A stretch of 64,000 nucleotides of DNA from JBBQXK01 sp052387255 (GTDB lineage: Bacteria; Pseudomonadota; Alphaproteobacteria; Rhodobacterales; Rhodobacteraceae), in NCBI GenBank assembly GCA_052387255.1, contig JBQTJI010000034.1, positions 45,304 to 109,303 of the forward strand, given 5' to 3'. The notes under the pieces are model-generated. The model was not told the DNA's origin, did not search any database, and saw only the letters and a list, made by a program, of their open reading frames with translations. The first letter of the stretch is position 1; every line of letters starts with the position of its first letter. The position numbers were made by a program, and so were the translations under genes. This document shows, one piece after another, positions 23,712 to 35,200 of this stretch.

Positions 23712-26700
23712 CCGCCCCCGCCCGCGCCCCCCGCATCGCCCGCCGCCGCGCCATGGCGTCGACCCGCGCCTCGGCCCGGTCGTTCAGGGGCTGCGGGGTG
23801 GCGGGCGTCACCGCTGCCTTCGGTCCGTCGTCCAGATGCGCCGCCAGCGCCCCCAGCGTGGGGAAGCGGAAGATGTCGGTGATCGTGAGATGCGTCGTGC
23901 CAAGCGCCGCCCGGATCTCGCGATGCGCCTGCACCGCCAAGAGGGAATGGCCGCCGAGCGCAAAGAAATTGTCCTTCGCCCCCACGCCTTGCACCCCCAG
24001 CACCCGCTGCCACACGGCGGCAAGCTGCGCCTCGATCCCTTGCGCCGGGGCGACCGGCGTCGTGGTCACGACGGGCGCGGCCTGCGGCGCGGGCAGGGCC
24101 TTGCGGTCGACCTTGCCGTTCGGGGTCAGCGGCATCGCGGACAGGCGGACGATGTGCTGCGGCACCATGTGGTCCGGCAGCACCTGCGCCAGCGCCGCGC
24201 GCAGCGCACTTTCGGTTGCGCCGCCAATGACATACCCCACCAGCCGCACATCGCCCGGCTGATCCTCGCGCGCCATCACCACAGCTTGGCGAACCCCCGG
24301 CTGCCCTTCCAGCGCCGCCTCGATCTCGCCCAGTTCGATCCGGTAGCCGCGCAGTTTCACCTGATGGTCGGCGCGGCCCAGGAAATCCAGCTTGCCGTCC
24401 GCCCGCCAGCACACCAGATCGCCCGTCCGGTACATCCGCCCCGGCGCAAAGAGGTTCGGCTGGAACCGCTCTGCCGTCAGGTCCGCCCGCTGCCAGTACC
24501 CGCGCGCCACCCCCTCGCCGCCGATCCACAATTCGCCCGGCGTGCCGGGGGGCACGGGCCGCTGTGCGTCGTCAAGAACATAGACCTGCGTGTTGGCAAT
24601 CGGCGTGCCGATGTTCACCGTGGTTTCCCCCGGTCCCGCCGTTTCCGTCGTGGACCAGATCGTCGTCTCGGTCGGCCCGTACATGTTCAGGATGCGCGCC
24701 CGCGTCGCCCGGCCAAGGTCGGCCACCAGCGTGCCCGGCAGCGCCTCGCCCCCCACCATCAGCGTCTTCACCCGGCCCAGGGCAACCCGCGCGTCATCGT
24801 TCATCGCCAGCATCCGCGCCATCGACGGCGTGCATTGCAGGTGCGTCACCCCGTGCCGGTGGATCTGCGCGGCAATCGAGAAATCGTCCGCCGCTGGCAC
24901 CCCCCCGGCATTCGCCCGCCGCAACACCTCGGCCAGCGGGCGCAACCCCTCCAGCACCCGGGCCGGGGCGATGCCATAGTCGATCAGGCAGGCAATCTCG
25001 GTCACGCCGATGCGCTTCAGCGCCTCGGTCCGGGCCAGCGCATCCTCGACCGTGCCGAACAGCCCCGAATCCTCGAAATACCGCTGAAAGGCGAAATCGA
25101 GGATCGCCTCGGTTTCCTCGGCCGACAGCGACCCCATGTCGATGTCCATCGGGTTGGTCAGGCCTGCGGGTTTCTTGAACGCCGGGAACGCCCAGGCGTA
25201 TTGCTTGATCAGCGCCGCAGCCGACCGCAAGTAGTCCTTCATCGGCCCGCGCGCGACCTCGCGCGCCGTGTCGCGGTCGGGCGCAAGATAGGTATGCAGC
25301 ATCAGCGTCACGCTGCGCGTCGCCGGGTCGTGGCCAGCTTTGCGCAGGGCGTCGTGGTAAAGGGCGATCTTTCCCTGCACCTCGTCGATGGTCTGGCCCA
25401 GAAGATGGGTCAGCACGTTCGCCCCAAGGTTCCCGGCCTCGACCCAGGTCGCCGGATTGCCGGCCGTCGTCACCCACAGCGCCACCTCTTTCGACACCGG
25501 GCGGGGCTGCGTCACCACGGCATGCGTGCCCCCGGCAGCCGTCGGAAACGCCACCGCCTCGCCCCGCCACAGACGGCGCAACTGGTCAACGGTGTCGAGC
25601 ATCGCCTTGCGGTTGTGGGGCGGCGTGTTCTCGGGGCGCAGCACGAAGTCGTCGGGATGCCAGCCCGATGCAATCGCCAGACCGGCCCGCCCGTCGGTCA
25701 GGTTGTCGATCACCGCCCATTCCTCGGCGATCCGCGCCGGATGGTGCAGCGGGCCGACGCAGGACCCCGCGCGCACCGCGACATTCTTGGTCACCGCCGC
25801 CACCGCCGCCCCGGTCACCGACGGGTTGGGATAGAGCCCGCCGAACGCATGGAAATGCCGCTCGGGCGTCCAGACCGCGCAGAACCCGTTCGCATCGGCG
25901 AACTTCGCCCCTTCCAGCAGCAGTTCGTACTTCTTCGGCCCCGGCCCGTCGTCGTTGCCCCAGTAGTACAGGCTGAACTCCATCCCCTGCCCCGACCCGA
26001 CCGGCAACCCGACGGGCCCGTTCGACACCAGCGTCCGGTTCGCGTCCGAGGTCAGCACCACGGTGAACCCGCGCGCCAGCGCCCAGAACAGCTCCAGCAC
26101 CGAGATGTCGAAGGACAGGGACGTCACCGCCAGCCAGGTGCCCGGGGCGATCCCGATCCGGTCATCCATCCCGGCGAAAAAGTTGGTGACGTTGCGGTGC
26201 TCGACCATCACCCCCTTGGGCCGCCCGGTGCTGCCCGAGGTATAGATCATATAGGCCAGATCGGCGGGCACGGCCGCCGGGCCGGGGTCGGTCGCGGGGG
26301 CCGCCGCCAGGCCCGGGTCGCTGTCCAGCACCAGATGCGCAACCGCCGGCAGGCCCGCTGCCAGATGCGACTGTGTCACGATCACCGGGCAGCCCGAATC
26401 CTCGGCATAGAGCGCCAGACGGTCCGCCGGATAGGCGGGATCCATCGGCACATAGGCCCCCCCGGCCTTGAGGATGCCCAGCGCCCCCGCCACCATGTCG
26501 ATGCTGCGCCCCGCGCAAAGACCGACCAGCGTACCCGGCCCCACGCCCATGCCGCGCAGCACATGCGCGATGCGGTTCGCGCGGGTGTCCAGGGCGGCAT
26601 AGCTCAGCCGCGCGTCGTCGCAGACCAGCGCCACCCCATTGGGTGTGCGCGCCGCCTGCGCGGCAAAGGCCCCGTGCAGCGTCTGCGTCCGGTCATGATC

Positions 26701-28305
26701 GCGCGCGGTGGCGTTCCAGCCGTGCAGCACCTGCTCCCGCTCGGCAGGCGGCATCAGCGGCAGGTCCGCGACGACCGCCGCCGGATCGGCCGCCGCAAAG
26801 GCCGCGACAAAGGTTTCCACCCGCGCGGCCAGCGCCGTCGCGTCGGGCAGGCGCGCGGGGTCGGTGTGCAGCACCGGCCCGCCGTCCAGCGTGGTGGTCA
26901 GCGCCGTGCCGGACAGGGCCGCGCGCCCCTCGCTGATCGCAACCGGCGGGATCGCCAGGCCCGACAGCCCCGGCTCGCGCAACGCGAGGTCCAGCGCGAA
27001 CCCGCCCGCGCGTCGGGCGCGGTCCAGCGCCGGGGCCAGCCTTGCCCCCACCTCGCCGACCGTTCCGGCGGGGTCCGCGCGCAGGGGCACCCAGTCGCCG
27101 ACATAACCGGGGGCCGCCGACGGCCCCGCCGAAAACGCCAGATCGCCCGCCTGCCCCGCCGCACAGGCCAGCGCCAGCGACAGCGCCAGGATCATCCGGT
27201 CGCGGTCCATCGCGGGCAGGGCCAGCGGCACGACCGTCCAACCGGGCGCAACCGCCCCCTCTCCCCCTGGGGGAGAGGGCGGGGGTGAGGGGAGAGCACC
27301 GCCGATCACCAGCGGCGCAAGCGACACAAGCGCCCGCCGCACCCCCGCCTCGAACGGCGCGACGCGGGCCAGGGCCGCGCCCAGCCGCCCGGCCTCCGCG
27401 GCCGTGGGCGATGCCAGGTGCCCGTCGCGGATGGTGCCGGGACACACCGAAAGACCACCGGCGTCGCGCAGGCCCGACAGCCGCAGCGCGCCAGCCCCAC
27501 AGGCCACGACCAGCCCCTCGGGCGTGGCCGACAGCACGGTGCCCGGCTTCCCCTGCCCCTCGACAGGGTCCGCCGCCCCGACCGACAGCACCCGGCCCCC
27601 GACCTCGATCTTGGCCGTCGTCAAGGGGTTGCGATACGGGCCATGGTCCAGCGCCCGCACCAGCGCCGCCACCCGGTCGGCGGGCTGGGCAAAGTCCAGC
27701 CGCCCCGCCGCCGCAGGCCGGTCGCTGCGCCGGTACTCGCTGCGCAGGCCCCGGTCCTGCGCCCGCCGGTCCGGCGCGCCCGCCTCAAGCGCCGCCATCA
27801 GCGCAGGGAACGAGTCCACCGCCGCCTCGAAACACCGCGTGTTCAGCGTCAGCGCGGTCTCCTCGGGGCCGATGTCGAACATCGACTGCGCCAGAATCGC
27901 CCCTTCGTCCACCCCCGCCGTCATCAGGTGCCAGGTGATCCCGTGCCGCGTCTCGCCGTTCAACAGCGCCCAGACCGGCGCGTTCAGCCCCGCATAGCGC
28001 GGCAAGGGGCCGTCGTGAAAGTTCACGCCGCCGTGCCGGGCCAGGGCCAGCACGGCATCGGGCACCATCACCAGGTTCGCCACCGACAGCACCCAATCGA
28101 CCGCAAGGCCCGCCAGCCGACCGGCCAGACCCTTGTCCTGCGCCTCGACCCGCAGACCCTGCGCCCGACCCCAGGCCGCGACTGCTGCGTCCTGCGTCAC
28201 CACAACCGCCACGCCATGCCCGCGCGCCAGCCACTGCGTGCCACACTGGATGGTCAGGCTTTCGTTGCCGATCAGGATCGCGGTCAGGGTCATCTCGGGC
28301 CTCAC
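23704..28305 (-). CDS. NRPS: formyltransferase, split adenylation domain with luciferase-like monooxygenase, carrier
   Basis: The 1533-residue product has several parts. Residues 1-300 form a methionyl-tRNA-formyltransferase-like domain with VNFHDGPLPRYAG and the catalytic Asp in GVDEGAIL. Residues 350-560 resemble a condensation-domain C-terminus without an HHxxxDG motif. The adenylation domain has YTSGSTGRPKG (A3) and the A4 region SFDISVLELFW. It is then interrupted at about 770-1130 by a MupA/Atu3671-type luciferase-like FMN monooxygenase. The domain resumes with NMYGPTET, YRTGDL, GRADHQVKLRGYR and NGKVDRK. A carrier (FFALGGHSLLAVQ) ends the chain. The likely role is loading an amino acid with N-formylation and oxidation; the product is unknown. 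Confidence 0.9.
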   Translation of the reverse strand: MRPEMTLTAILIGNESLTIQCGTQWLARGHGVAVVVTQDAAVAAWGRAQGLRVEAQDKGLAGRLAGLAVDWVLSVANLVMVPDAVLALARHGGVNFHDGPLPRYAGLNAPVWALLNGETRHGITWHLMTAGVDEGAILAQSMFDIGPEETALTLNTRCFEAAVDSFPALMAALEAGAPDRRAQDRGLRSEYRRSDRPAAAGRLDFAQPADRVAALVRALDHGPYRNPLTTAKIEVGGRVLSVGAADPVEGQGKPGTVLSATPEGLVVACGAGALRLSGLRDAGGLSVCPGTIRDGHLASPTAAEAGRLGAALARVAPFEAGVRRALVSLAPLVIGGALPSPPPSPPGGEGAVAPGWTVVPLALPAMDRDRMILALSLALACAAGQAGDLAFSAGPSAAPGYVGDWVPLRADPAGTVGEVGARLAPALDRARRAGGFALDLALREPGLSGLAIPPVAISEGRAALSGTALTTTLDGGPVLHTDPARLPDATALAARVETFVAAFAAADPAAVVADLPLMPPAEREQVLHGWNATARDHDRTQTLHGAFAAQAARTPNGVALVCDDARLSYAALDTRANRIAHVLRGMGVGPGTLVGLCAGRSIDMVAGALGILKAGGAYVPMDPAYPADRLALYAEDSGCPVIVTQSHLAAGLPAVAHLVLDSDPGLAAAPATDPGPAAVPADLAYMIYTSGSTGRPKGVMVEHRNVTNFFAGMDDRIGIAPGTWLAVTSLSFDISVLELFWALARGFTVVLTSDANRTLVSNGPVGLPVGSGQGMEFSLYYWGNDDGPGPKKYELLLEGAKFADANGFCAVWTPERHFHAFGGLYPNPSVTGAAVAAVTKNVAVRAGSCVGPLHHPARIAEEWAVIDNLTDGRAGLAIASGWHPDDFVLRPENTPPHNRKAMLDTVDQLRRLWRGEAVAFPTAAGGTHAVVTQPRPVSKEVALWVTTAGNPATWVEAGNLGANVLTHLLGQTIDEVQGKIALYHDALRKAGHDPATRSVTLMLHTYLAPDRDTAREVARGPMKDYLRSAAALIKQYAWAFPAFKKPAGLTNPMDIDMGSLSAEETEAILDFAFQRYFEDSGLFGTVEDALARTEALKRIGVTEIACLIDYGIAPARVLEGLRPLAEVLRRANAGGVPAADDFSIAAQIHRHGVTHLQCTPSMARMLAMNDDARVALGRVKTLMVGGEALPGTLVADLGRATRARILNMYGPTETTIWSTTETAGPGETTVNIGTPIANTQVYVLDDAQRPVPPGTPGELWIGGEGVARGYWQRADLTAERFQPNLFAPGRMYRTGDLVCWRADGKLDFLGRADHQVKLRGYRIELGEIEAALEGQPGVRQAVVMAREDQPGDVRLVGYVIGGATESALRAALAQVLPDHMVPQHIVRLSAMPLTPNGKVDRKALPAPQAAPVVTTTPVAPAQGIEAQLAAVWQRVLGVQGVGAKDNFFALGGHSLLAVQAHREIRAALGTTHLTITDIFRFPTLGALAAHLDDGPKAAVTPATPQPLNDRAEARVDAMARRRAMRGARAGADA
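27255..27292 (-). repeat. GC-rich dispersed repeat, copy D, inside the NRPS coding sequence
   Basis: This copy of the dispersed repeat (palindrome CTCCCCCTGGGGGAG flanked by GGGCGGGGGTGAGGGG) is translated in frame as PSPPPSPPGGEGAV near NRPS residues 337-350. It falls in the linker between the formyltransferase and condensation-like regions. It adds residues without breaking the frame. Confidence 0.85.
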
Positions 28306-29288
28306 TCGGCAGGGCGGGGAACGGGGGCAGCCGTGGCAGGCGACTTGGGCGACAGCATGGCGCGCAGGTGGTGCGCCGCCAGGTCGCGCAGGAACCGTGG
28401 CGGATCACCCCGGTCGCGCCGCTGCACCAAAAGGCGCAGCCGCCACAGCACGCCCCCCGTCAGCGCCGCCAGCGTCGCGGCCACGGCATAGCCACGGCCA
28501 TGCGTCTTGGTGAAATAACGCCAGCGGCTGTCCAGCCAGTACCCCGGAATCCGCCGCCAGTCCTTCATGCCCGTGGATGCCGATCCCACATGCGCGACGC
28601 GGCTTTCCACCACATAGTCGGTCGGCCACCCGGCCCGGGCGGCGCGGTGGCACAGGTCGGTCTCCTCGAAGTACAGAAAGAACCCCTCGTCGAACAGCCC
28701 GATCCGGTCCAGCACGTCCATCCGCATCATCAGCGACGCCCCCGCCAGCCAGTCGATCCGCGTTGTCACCTCGGGCAGCGGCTGCGCCACGATGCTGCCC
28801 CGCAGCAGGCGCGACACCGGCCCGAACCGCACCTGCGCCTCGAACTCGCCCGCGACGGACGGAAACCGGAACGCCGTGCGATGGGGGTCGCCGTCCGGCG
28901 CGTGGATATGGCTGCCCGCGAACCCGGTCTGCGATTGGCGTTCCAGATGGTCCAACAGGGCGCGGATCGCACCGGGCGCCGGGAACGCATCGGAATTCAG
29001 GATGTACACATAGTCGGGCCGCGCCCCCCCCGGCAGCCCCGCCCGGATGCCGACATTGTTGCCCGCCCCGAAGCCGCCGTTCCGACCCGACTGGATCACC
29101 CGCACATCGGCCATCCCGCGCGTCGCCTCGCGCAGCCGCTCTTCCGATCCGTCGCCCGAGGCGTTGTCGACCACCGTGATCGCCCCCGCGATCCCCTGCA
29201 TGGCAACCCGCGCTGCCTCGACCGCCCGCAGGGTCATCTCGGGCGTGCGCCAGTTCAGGATGATGGTCAGGACGCGTGGTACTGTCAT
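28302..29288 (-). CDS. Family 2 glycosyltransferase (rhamnosyltransferase-like)
   Basis: The 328-residue GT-A glycosyltransferase has TIILNWRTPEMTL at the N-terminus, the nucleotide-binding VVDNASGDGS, GGFGAGNNVGIR, and the metal-binding ILNSDAF. FDEGFFLYFEETDLCHRA is the usual late acceptor-side block. It overlaps the NRPS start by four bases (ATGA) and follows the PKS stop by nine bases. The tight coupling implies that the PKS/NRPS product is glycosylated or that the locus makes a glycan conjugate. Confidence 0.92.
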   Translation of the reverse strand: MTVPRVLTIILNWRTPEMTLRAVEAARVAMQGIAGAITVVDNASGDGSEERLREATRGMADVRVIQSGRNGGFGAGNNVGIRAGLPGGARPDYVYILNSDAFPAPGAIRALLDHLERQSQTGFAGSHIHAPDGDPHRTAFRFPSVAGEFEAQVRFGPVSRLLRGSIVAQPLPEVTTRIDWLAGASLMMRMDVLDRIGLFDEGFFLYFEETDLCHRAARAGWPTDYVVESRVAHVGSASTGMKDWRRIPGYWLDSRWRYFTKTHGRGYAVAATLAALTGGVLWRLRLLVQRRDRGDPPRFLRDLAAHHLRAMLSPKSPATAAPVPRPAE

Positions 29289-29297
29289 CGGGCCATG

Positions 29298-32200
29298 TCA
29301 CTCGGCGGCCCGCAGCAGGGGCGCGGCGGGCGCGAGGGTCTCGGCCTCGGCGATCACATGCCGCATGCGGGCGGCCAGGACGCGGACGTTCGGCTCCAGC
29401 ACCATGCTGTCATGGTCGCCCGGCACCTCGACCACGGCCAGGGCGGGCGCGAACCGCGTCAGGTCATTGTCGGGGAAGACATATTCCTTGGCCCGGCTGA
29501 CCCACCGCCCCCCCGTGACCTGCCAGTGCCGGTCCAGGGCTGGGCGGAACAGCGCCGTGCGGCCCTGCCGGGGGGCCATGTCGTACCGGGGCAGCGCCGC
29601 GCGGAACGCGGCCTCGATGGCGGCGTTGTGGAACGCGCCCTCCGCCTCCGGCATCACACCGGCGCGCTTCTGCCGTTCCCAGGCGATCCGCGCCTGCATC
29701 CAGTCCACCAGATACCCCGGCCCCCTGCGGCGCATCTCGGCCAGCTTGATCATCGCACGGTCAGGCCGCGTCAGCACCGGCCGCAACGGCAGCGGCGTGT
29801 CCAGCAATGCCAGCAGCGCCACCTCCTCGCCCGCCGCCTCGAGCTGCCGCGCCATCTCCCAGGCGGTCAGCCCGCCGCCCGAAAAGCCGCCGATCAGGTA
29901 CGGCCCCCGCGCCTGCACCTGCCGCAGTTCGGCGATATAGTCGGCGGCGGCCTCGGGCAGCGTCGCATGGGGTTCGGCATCGCCGTACAGCCCCCGCGCC
30001 TGCAACCCCCAGAACGGCCGGTCGCCCCCCAGAAGCTGGGCCAGATGCCGCAGGTTCAGCACGTTGCCGAACATGCCCGCGACCAGGAAGAACGGCGTCT
30101 TCGGCCCCCCTTCGCGTTCGTGCATCGGCACCAGATGGGTGAACCGGCGGATCGGCGCGACCTTGGGCGCGTTCCCGGTCACCGGCCCGATCCGTTCCTC
30201 GATCAGGGCGGCGCAGGCGGCGACCGTCGGGGCCTCGAACAGGACCGAGATCGGAAAGTCCACGCGATAGGCCTTCTTCACCATCGCGAACAGCCGCACC
30301 GCGATCAGGCTGTGGCCGCCCAGGGCAAAGAAGTCATCCTCGACCCCCACCTGCGCCACGCCCAGAAGGTCCGACCAGAACCCGGCCAGCGTGCGCTCGA
30401 TGTCGTTGCGGGGTTCGACATAGGCGCTGTCCAGGTCGGGGCGGGCAAAGCCTGCACCCTCGGGCCGTGCCGCCTCGGCGGCCTGCACCTGCGCGACCAG
30501 CGCAGGCAGGTCCAGCGACGACACGACCACCTGCGGCAGACCCGTCGCCACTGCGCGGGCAAAGGCCTGCGCGCCCTCCTCGGCCCGGATGCCCTGGCCC
30601 ACGTTCTGCGCCAGCCGTTCCTCGGCGGGCGACAGCGCGCGGGCAGGCGTGTCGTCGTATTCGACCTCCGATGCCGGGGGCGGCGACAGGGCAAAGGCCC
30701 CTTCCAGCCGCCGGATGGTGAACCCCTCGATTTCGACGCAAGTACGGCCTTGGCGGTCGGCCAGAACGATGTCGAACCGCGCGACCGGCCCCTCGGCCCG
30801 GTTCGGCCCCGCGTTGCGCACCCAGGACACCACATCGGCGGGCAGGGCTGCGTGAAACCGCAGGCGGGCATAGGACACCGGCACCCACAGGTGCGAGGGC
30901 GCATAGCCCGCGATCAGGCCCATGGCCCAGCCGGTCGCCAGGTCCATCAGCGCGGGATGCAGCGGCCACTTGCCCGCCTCGGCGCGGAACGGCAGGGGCA
31001 GTGCCAAGTGCGCGATCCCCTCGCCCGACCCCAGCGCCCGCGACCGGATCACCCGCCAGCGCGGGCCGAAGGTCAAGTGTTCCTCCTGCGGGCTGCGCAG
31101 GCCCTCGCCGGTTTCCGGTGCCGCGCACCGGGCCGCAATGGCCGCCACGTCGATGCCGGTCGCCGCCGGGGCCATCGGGATCAGCCGCCCTTGGGCGTTC
31201 AGCACGAACCCCGTGCGGCCCCGAGCGGTGACGGCTGACCGCACCTCGAACCCGAACCCCTCGTCGCTGGCCGCCAGCCGCAGGCGGATGTCGCGTGTCG
31301 CCTCCTCGGCCACGTCCAGTGCGCGGAAGAACGTCAGGTCGCGAACCTCGAAACCCTTGATCCCCTCGGCGGCCATCGCCTCGGCCGCCAGTTCCAGATA
31401 CCCGGTGCCGGGCAGGATCGCCTGGCCACCCTTGGTGCGGTGCTGGTCCAAAAGCCAGTCCTTCACCGACAGCGTCGCCGTGTACATCCGGTGGCCCGCG
31501 CGGTCGAAGGTCGCCTCGGCCAGCAGGGGCCCTGCCACCGGCAGGCGCGGCGCAGGGGGCCGCTCGCCCATGCGTTCCGCCAGTGCCTCGGCGGCCATGC
31601 CGACGCCCTGCCAGATGCCCCAGTTCAGCGCGACCACCCGCGTCCTGCCGCCCGCCCGCGCCTGGGCAAAGGCGTTCAGGTACGCGTTCGCCGCGACATA
31701 GTCGATCTGCCCCGCAGGCCCGGTCACCGTCGAGATCGACGAGAACAGCACCATCAGGTCCAGTCGGCCATCGGGGAACAGGGTGTCCAGCACCTGCGTG
31801 CCGTGCAGTTTCGGGGCAAGCACCTCTTCCACCGCCGCCGCCGACTTGGTCAGCAGCGGGCCGTCATCGACCACGCCCGCCGCATGGATCACGGCGCGCA
31901 CCGGCCCCAACGCCGCCTCGCCCGCCGTCACCGCCGCGCGCATGTCCTCAAGGTTGCAGACATCGGCCTGCGCCACATGCACGCAGCCCCCGATGGCCTG
32001 CAACCGCCGCAAGGCCAGGATGCGGCGCGACAGCGGGTCGGCGGGGCCATGCTTGGCCAGATGCCCGTCCCAGGCGACAGGGGCAGGCAGGGCGCGCCGC
32101 GCGATCAGCAGGATGCGCGCGCCGAAGCGGCGGATCAGGTCCTCGGCCAGGGTCAGGCCGATGCCGCCGAAACCGCCGGTGACCAGCACCGTCGCCCCCT

Positions 32201-35200
32201 CGGGCAGCACGAACCCCTCGGGCGCGGCCAGGTGCTGCGGTTTCAGGACCAGGTCGTACCGCCGCACCCCGCGCAGGGCGGCGACATTTGCCGACGGCGG
32301 CGCGATCAGGTCCTCGATCACCTGATCGACCAGCGTCTCGGGGATCGTGGCACGCCGTCCTTCGGGCAGGGCCAGGTCAAGCTGCGAACAGCTCACCCCC
32401 GGCAGTTCGCGCGGGATCACCCGGACAGGGCCGCCGACCGTCGCCTTTTCGGGATAGCGCAGCCCCTCGTCGCGCACCTGCGCGGCTCCGCTGGTCACGG
32501 CGGTGATGTGGATCGGGCGGGGCAGGTTTTCCTCGGCCATCGCCTGGGCCAGGAACAACAGCGAATAGAACCCCTGCTCGATGTTGCGGTGGAAAAAGCT
32601 CGACCCCGGACGGAACCGCTCAGGGCCCGTCACCAGCCAGAAATGCGCGATCCGCGACGGCGTCAGCCCCCGCGCCACCAGATCGCGCAACAGCGCGTCA
32701 TAGCCGTCGCGCCCGCGTTCGGGTGACAGGGTATAGGCGTCACCGTCGCGCGCAAAGGCATCGCCCGGATGCACCGTCGCAACGCGGTGCCCGGACGCCC
32801 GCAGGCGCGCGACCGTGGCGTCGGCAAGGCCGCAATCGTCGGCAAAGACCAGCCATGTCTCGGGCGGCATCGCCGCCAGATCGGCGGCCTCGGCCTCGGC
32901 CGAACGCGGACGCCAATGCGGACGCCAGCCCCATTTCGACAGGTCGTCGATGCGCGCGGGCAGCGCATCGGCCTCGGCCACCGCCTGCCCCGGCGCGATG
33001 AAATAGGTCTTGCGCTGGAAGGCATAGGTCGGCAGCGGCACCCTGTGGCGGGTCGCCTCGCCCCAGATCGGGGCCCAGTCGGCAGGCACGCCGCAGGCCC
33101 ACAGCCGGGCGATGGTGGCGACATGCCAGGCATCGTCGGCCATCGCCTGTTCGGGGTGGCGCAGCGCGGGCACGACCTGCCCCACCGCCACCCCGTTCGC
33201 CTGCGCCAGCGAGGTCATCGCCCGCCCCGGCCCCATCTCCATGTAGACCCGTCCCGGCGTGGCGGTCAGCGTCGCCATGCAGGCCCGGAAATCGACCGTG
33301 TTGCGCAGGTGCGCGACCCAGTAGTCGGGGCTGGTGGCCTGTTCGGGCGTCAGGGCCACGCCGGTGCGGTTCGAGATCACCGGCAGCGTCGGTGCCTGCA
33401 GCGGGATGCGCCGCAGATAGTCGCCGAACCGTTGCAGGATCGGTTCCAGCATCCGCGAATGGGCGGCGATGTCGATGGCGATGCGGGTCGTCTCGACGCC
33501 CTCGCCCGCCAGGCGTTCCGCCAGTTCCACAAGCGCGGCATCGGGGCCCGACACGACGCACAGCCCCGGCGCGTTGACCGATGCCATGTCGCAGTCCGCA
33601 GGCAGCACCAGGTCGCCCGCATCCATCGGCACCGACAGCATCCCGCCGGGCGGCACCGTGTCGAACAGCGTGCCGCGCAGGTGGACGAGGCCGATGCAAT
33701 CCTGAAACGACATCACCCCGGCCAGGCAGGCGGCGGTGTTCTCGCCCATCGAATGGCCGACCAGCGCGGCGGGGGTCACCCCCCAGGATGCGTACAGCCG
33801 GGCCAGCGCGTATTCGACGATCATGATCAGCGGCAGTTGCACCGAAGGCCGCTTGAGCGTGGCATTCGCCGCTGCCTCCTGCCCCGCCGTGGGCAGCCAC
33901 AGCGCCCGGATGTCATAGTCGATCAGCGGTTCCAGCACCGCCAGCCCCCGGTCCATCCAGTCGCGGAACTCGGGTTCGGTCTCGTACAGGTCGCGCGCCA
34001 TGCCCGCGAACTGCGCGCCGCCGCCGGGGAACATGAAGACGACTTCGGGGGCGTCGAGGTGGTCGTGGCTCCACAGCTTGCGGGGGTCGCGCCCCTCCAG
34101 CAGGTCCGCCGCCTGTTCATGGGTCGCGGCCACGATCACCCGGCGCTTGTCGAACGCCCGCCGCCCCTCGCGCAGCGTCCAGGCCACATCGGCCAGCGGC
34201 TGTTCTGGATGGGCGCGCAGATGCGCCGCAAGCCGCGCACACTGCGCATCCAGCGCGGCCTTGGTCCGGGCCGAGATCACCAGCGGCTGGAACGGCCAGT
34301 CGCTGGCCCCCGACGCCGCACGCACCGGGGCCTCCTGCAGCACGGCATGGGCGTTGGTGCCGCCCACGCCCAGCGAATTGACCCCCGCCCGCCGGGGATG
34401 CGCGCCCTGCGGCCAGTCCGTCAGCCGGTCGTTCACGCGGAACGGCGATCCGTCGAACCCGATGGCGGGGTTCGGCCTCTCGTACCCCAGGCTGGCCGGC
34501 ATCTGGCGATGGTGCAGCGCGAGGCTGGCCTTGATCAGGCTCGCCACCCCGGCGGCGGTGTCCAGATGGCCGATGTTGGTCTTGACGCTGCCGATGCGGC
34601 AGAAGTCGGCCCTGTCGGTCGTTTCGCGGAACGCCTGCGTCAGCGCCGCCACCTCGATCGGATCGCCCAGATAGGTGCCGGTGCCGTGGCATTCGACGTA
34701 AGCAACGGTATCGGCCGTCACCCCGGCAACCGCCTGCGCCTCGGCGATGCACCTGGCCTGCCCCTCGACCGACGGGGCCAGATAGCCCGCCTTCGCCGCC
34801 CCGTCGTTGTTGACGGCAGACCCCTTGAGCACGGCCCAGACGTGGTCACCGTCGGCAATCGCATCCTTCAGCCGCCGCAAGACGACGCACCCGGCACCCG
34901 ACCCGAACACCGTGCCCTCGGCCCGGTGGTCGAAGGCGTGGCAATGGCCGTCGGGCGACAGGATCTCGCCCTCGGTGTACACATACCCCCGCCCCTGCGG
35001 CAGCTCGATGGTCACGCCCCCCGCCAGCGCCATGTCGCATTCGCCGTTCAACAGCGACTGTGCCGCCATGTGGATCGCCACCAGCGACGTCGAACAGGCC
35101 GTCTGCACGTTGATCGACGGCCCCTTGAGGTCGAAGACGTGGCTGACGCGGGTTGCCAGAAAGTCCTTGTCGTTGCCGGTGTGGCGCAACAGGAACATCC

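Noticed and set aside
20448..27288. Very long plus-strand open frames opposite mutL, the caspase-fold gene and the NRPS
   Set aside because: Composition is low-complexity Arg/Pro/Ala, there are no domain motifs, and real genes with clear motifs occupy the minus strand.
27255..27292. Repeat in the NRPS considered as evidence for a pseudogene
   Set aside because: The frame is kept through the repeat and all downstream adenylation and carrier motifs are intact.
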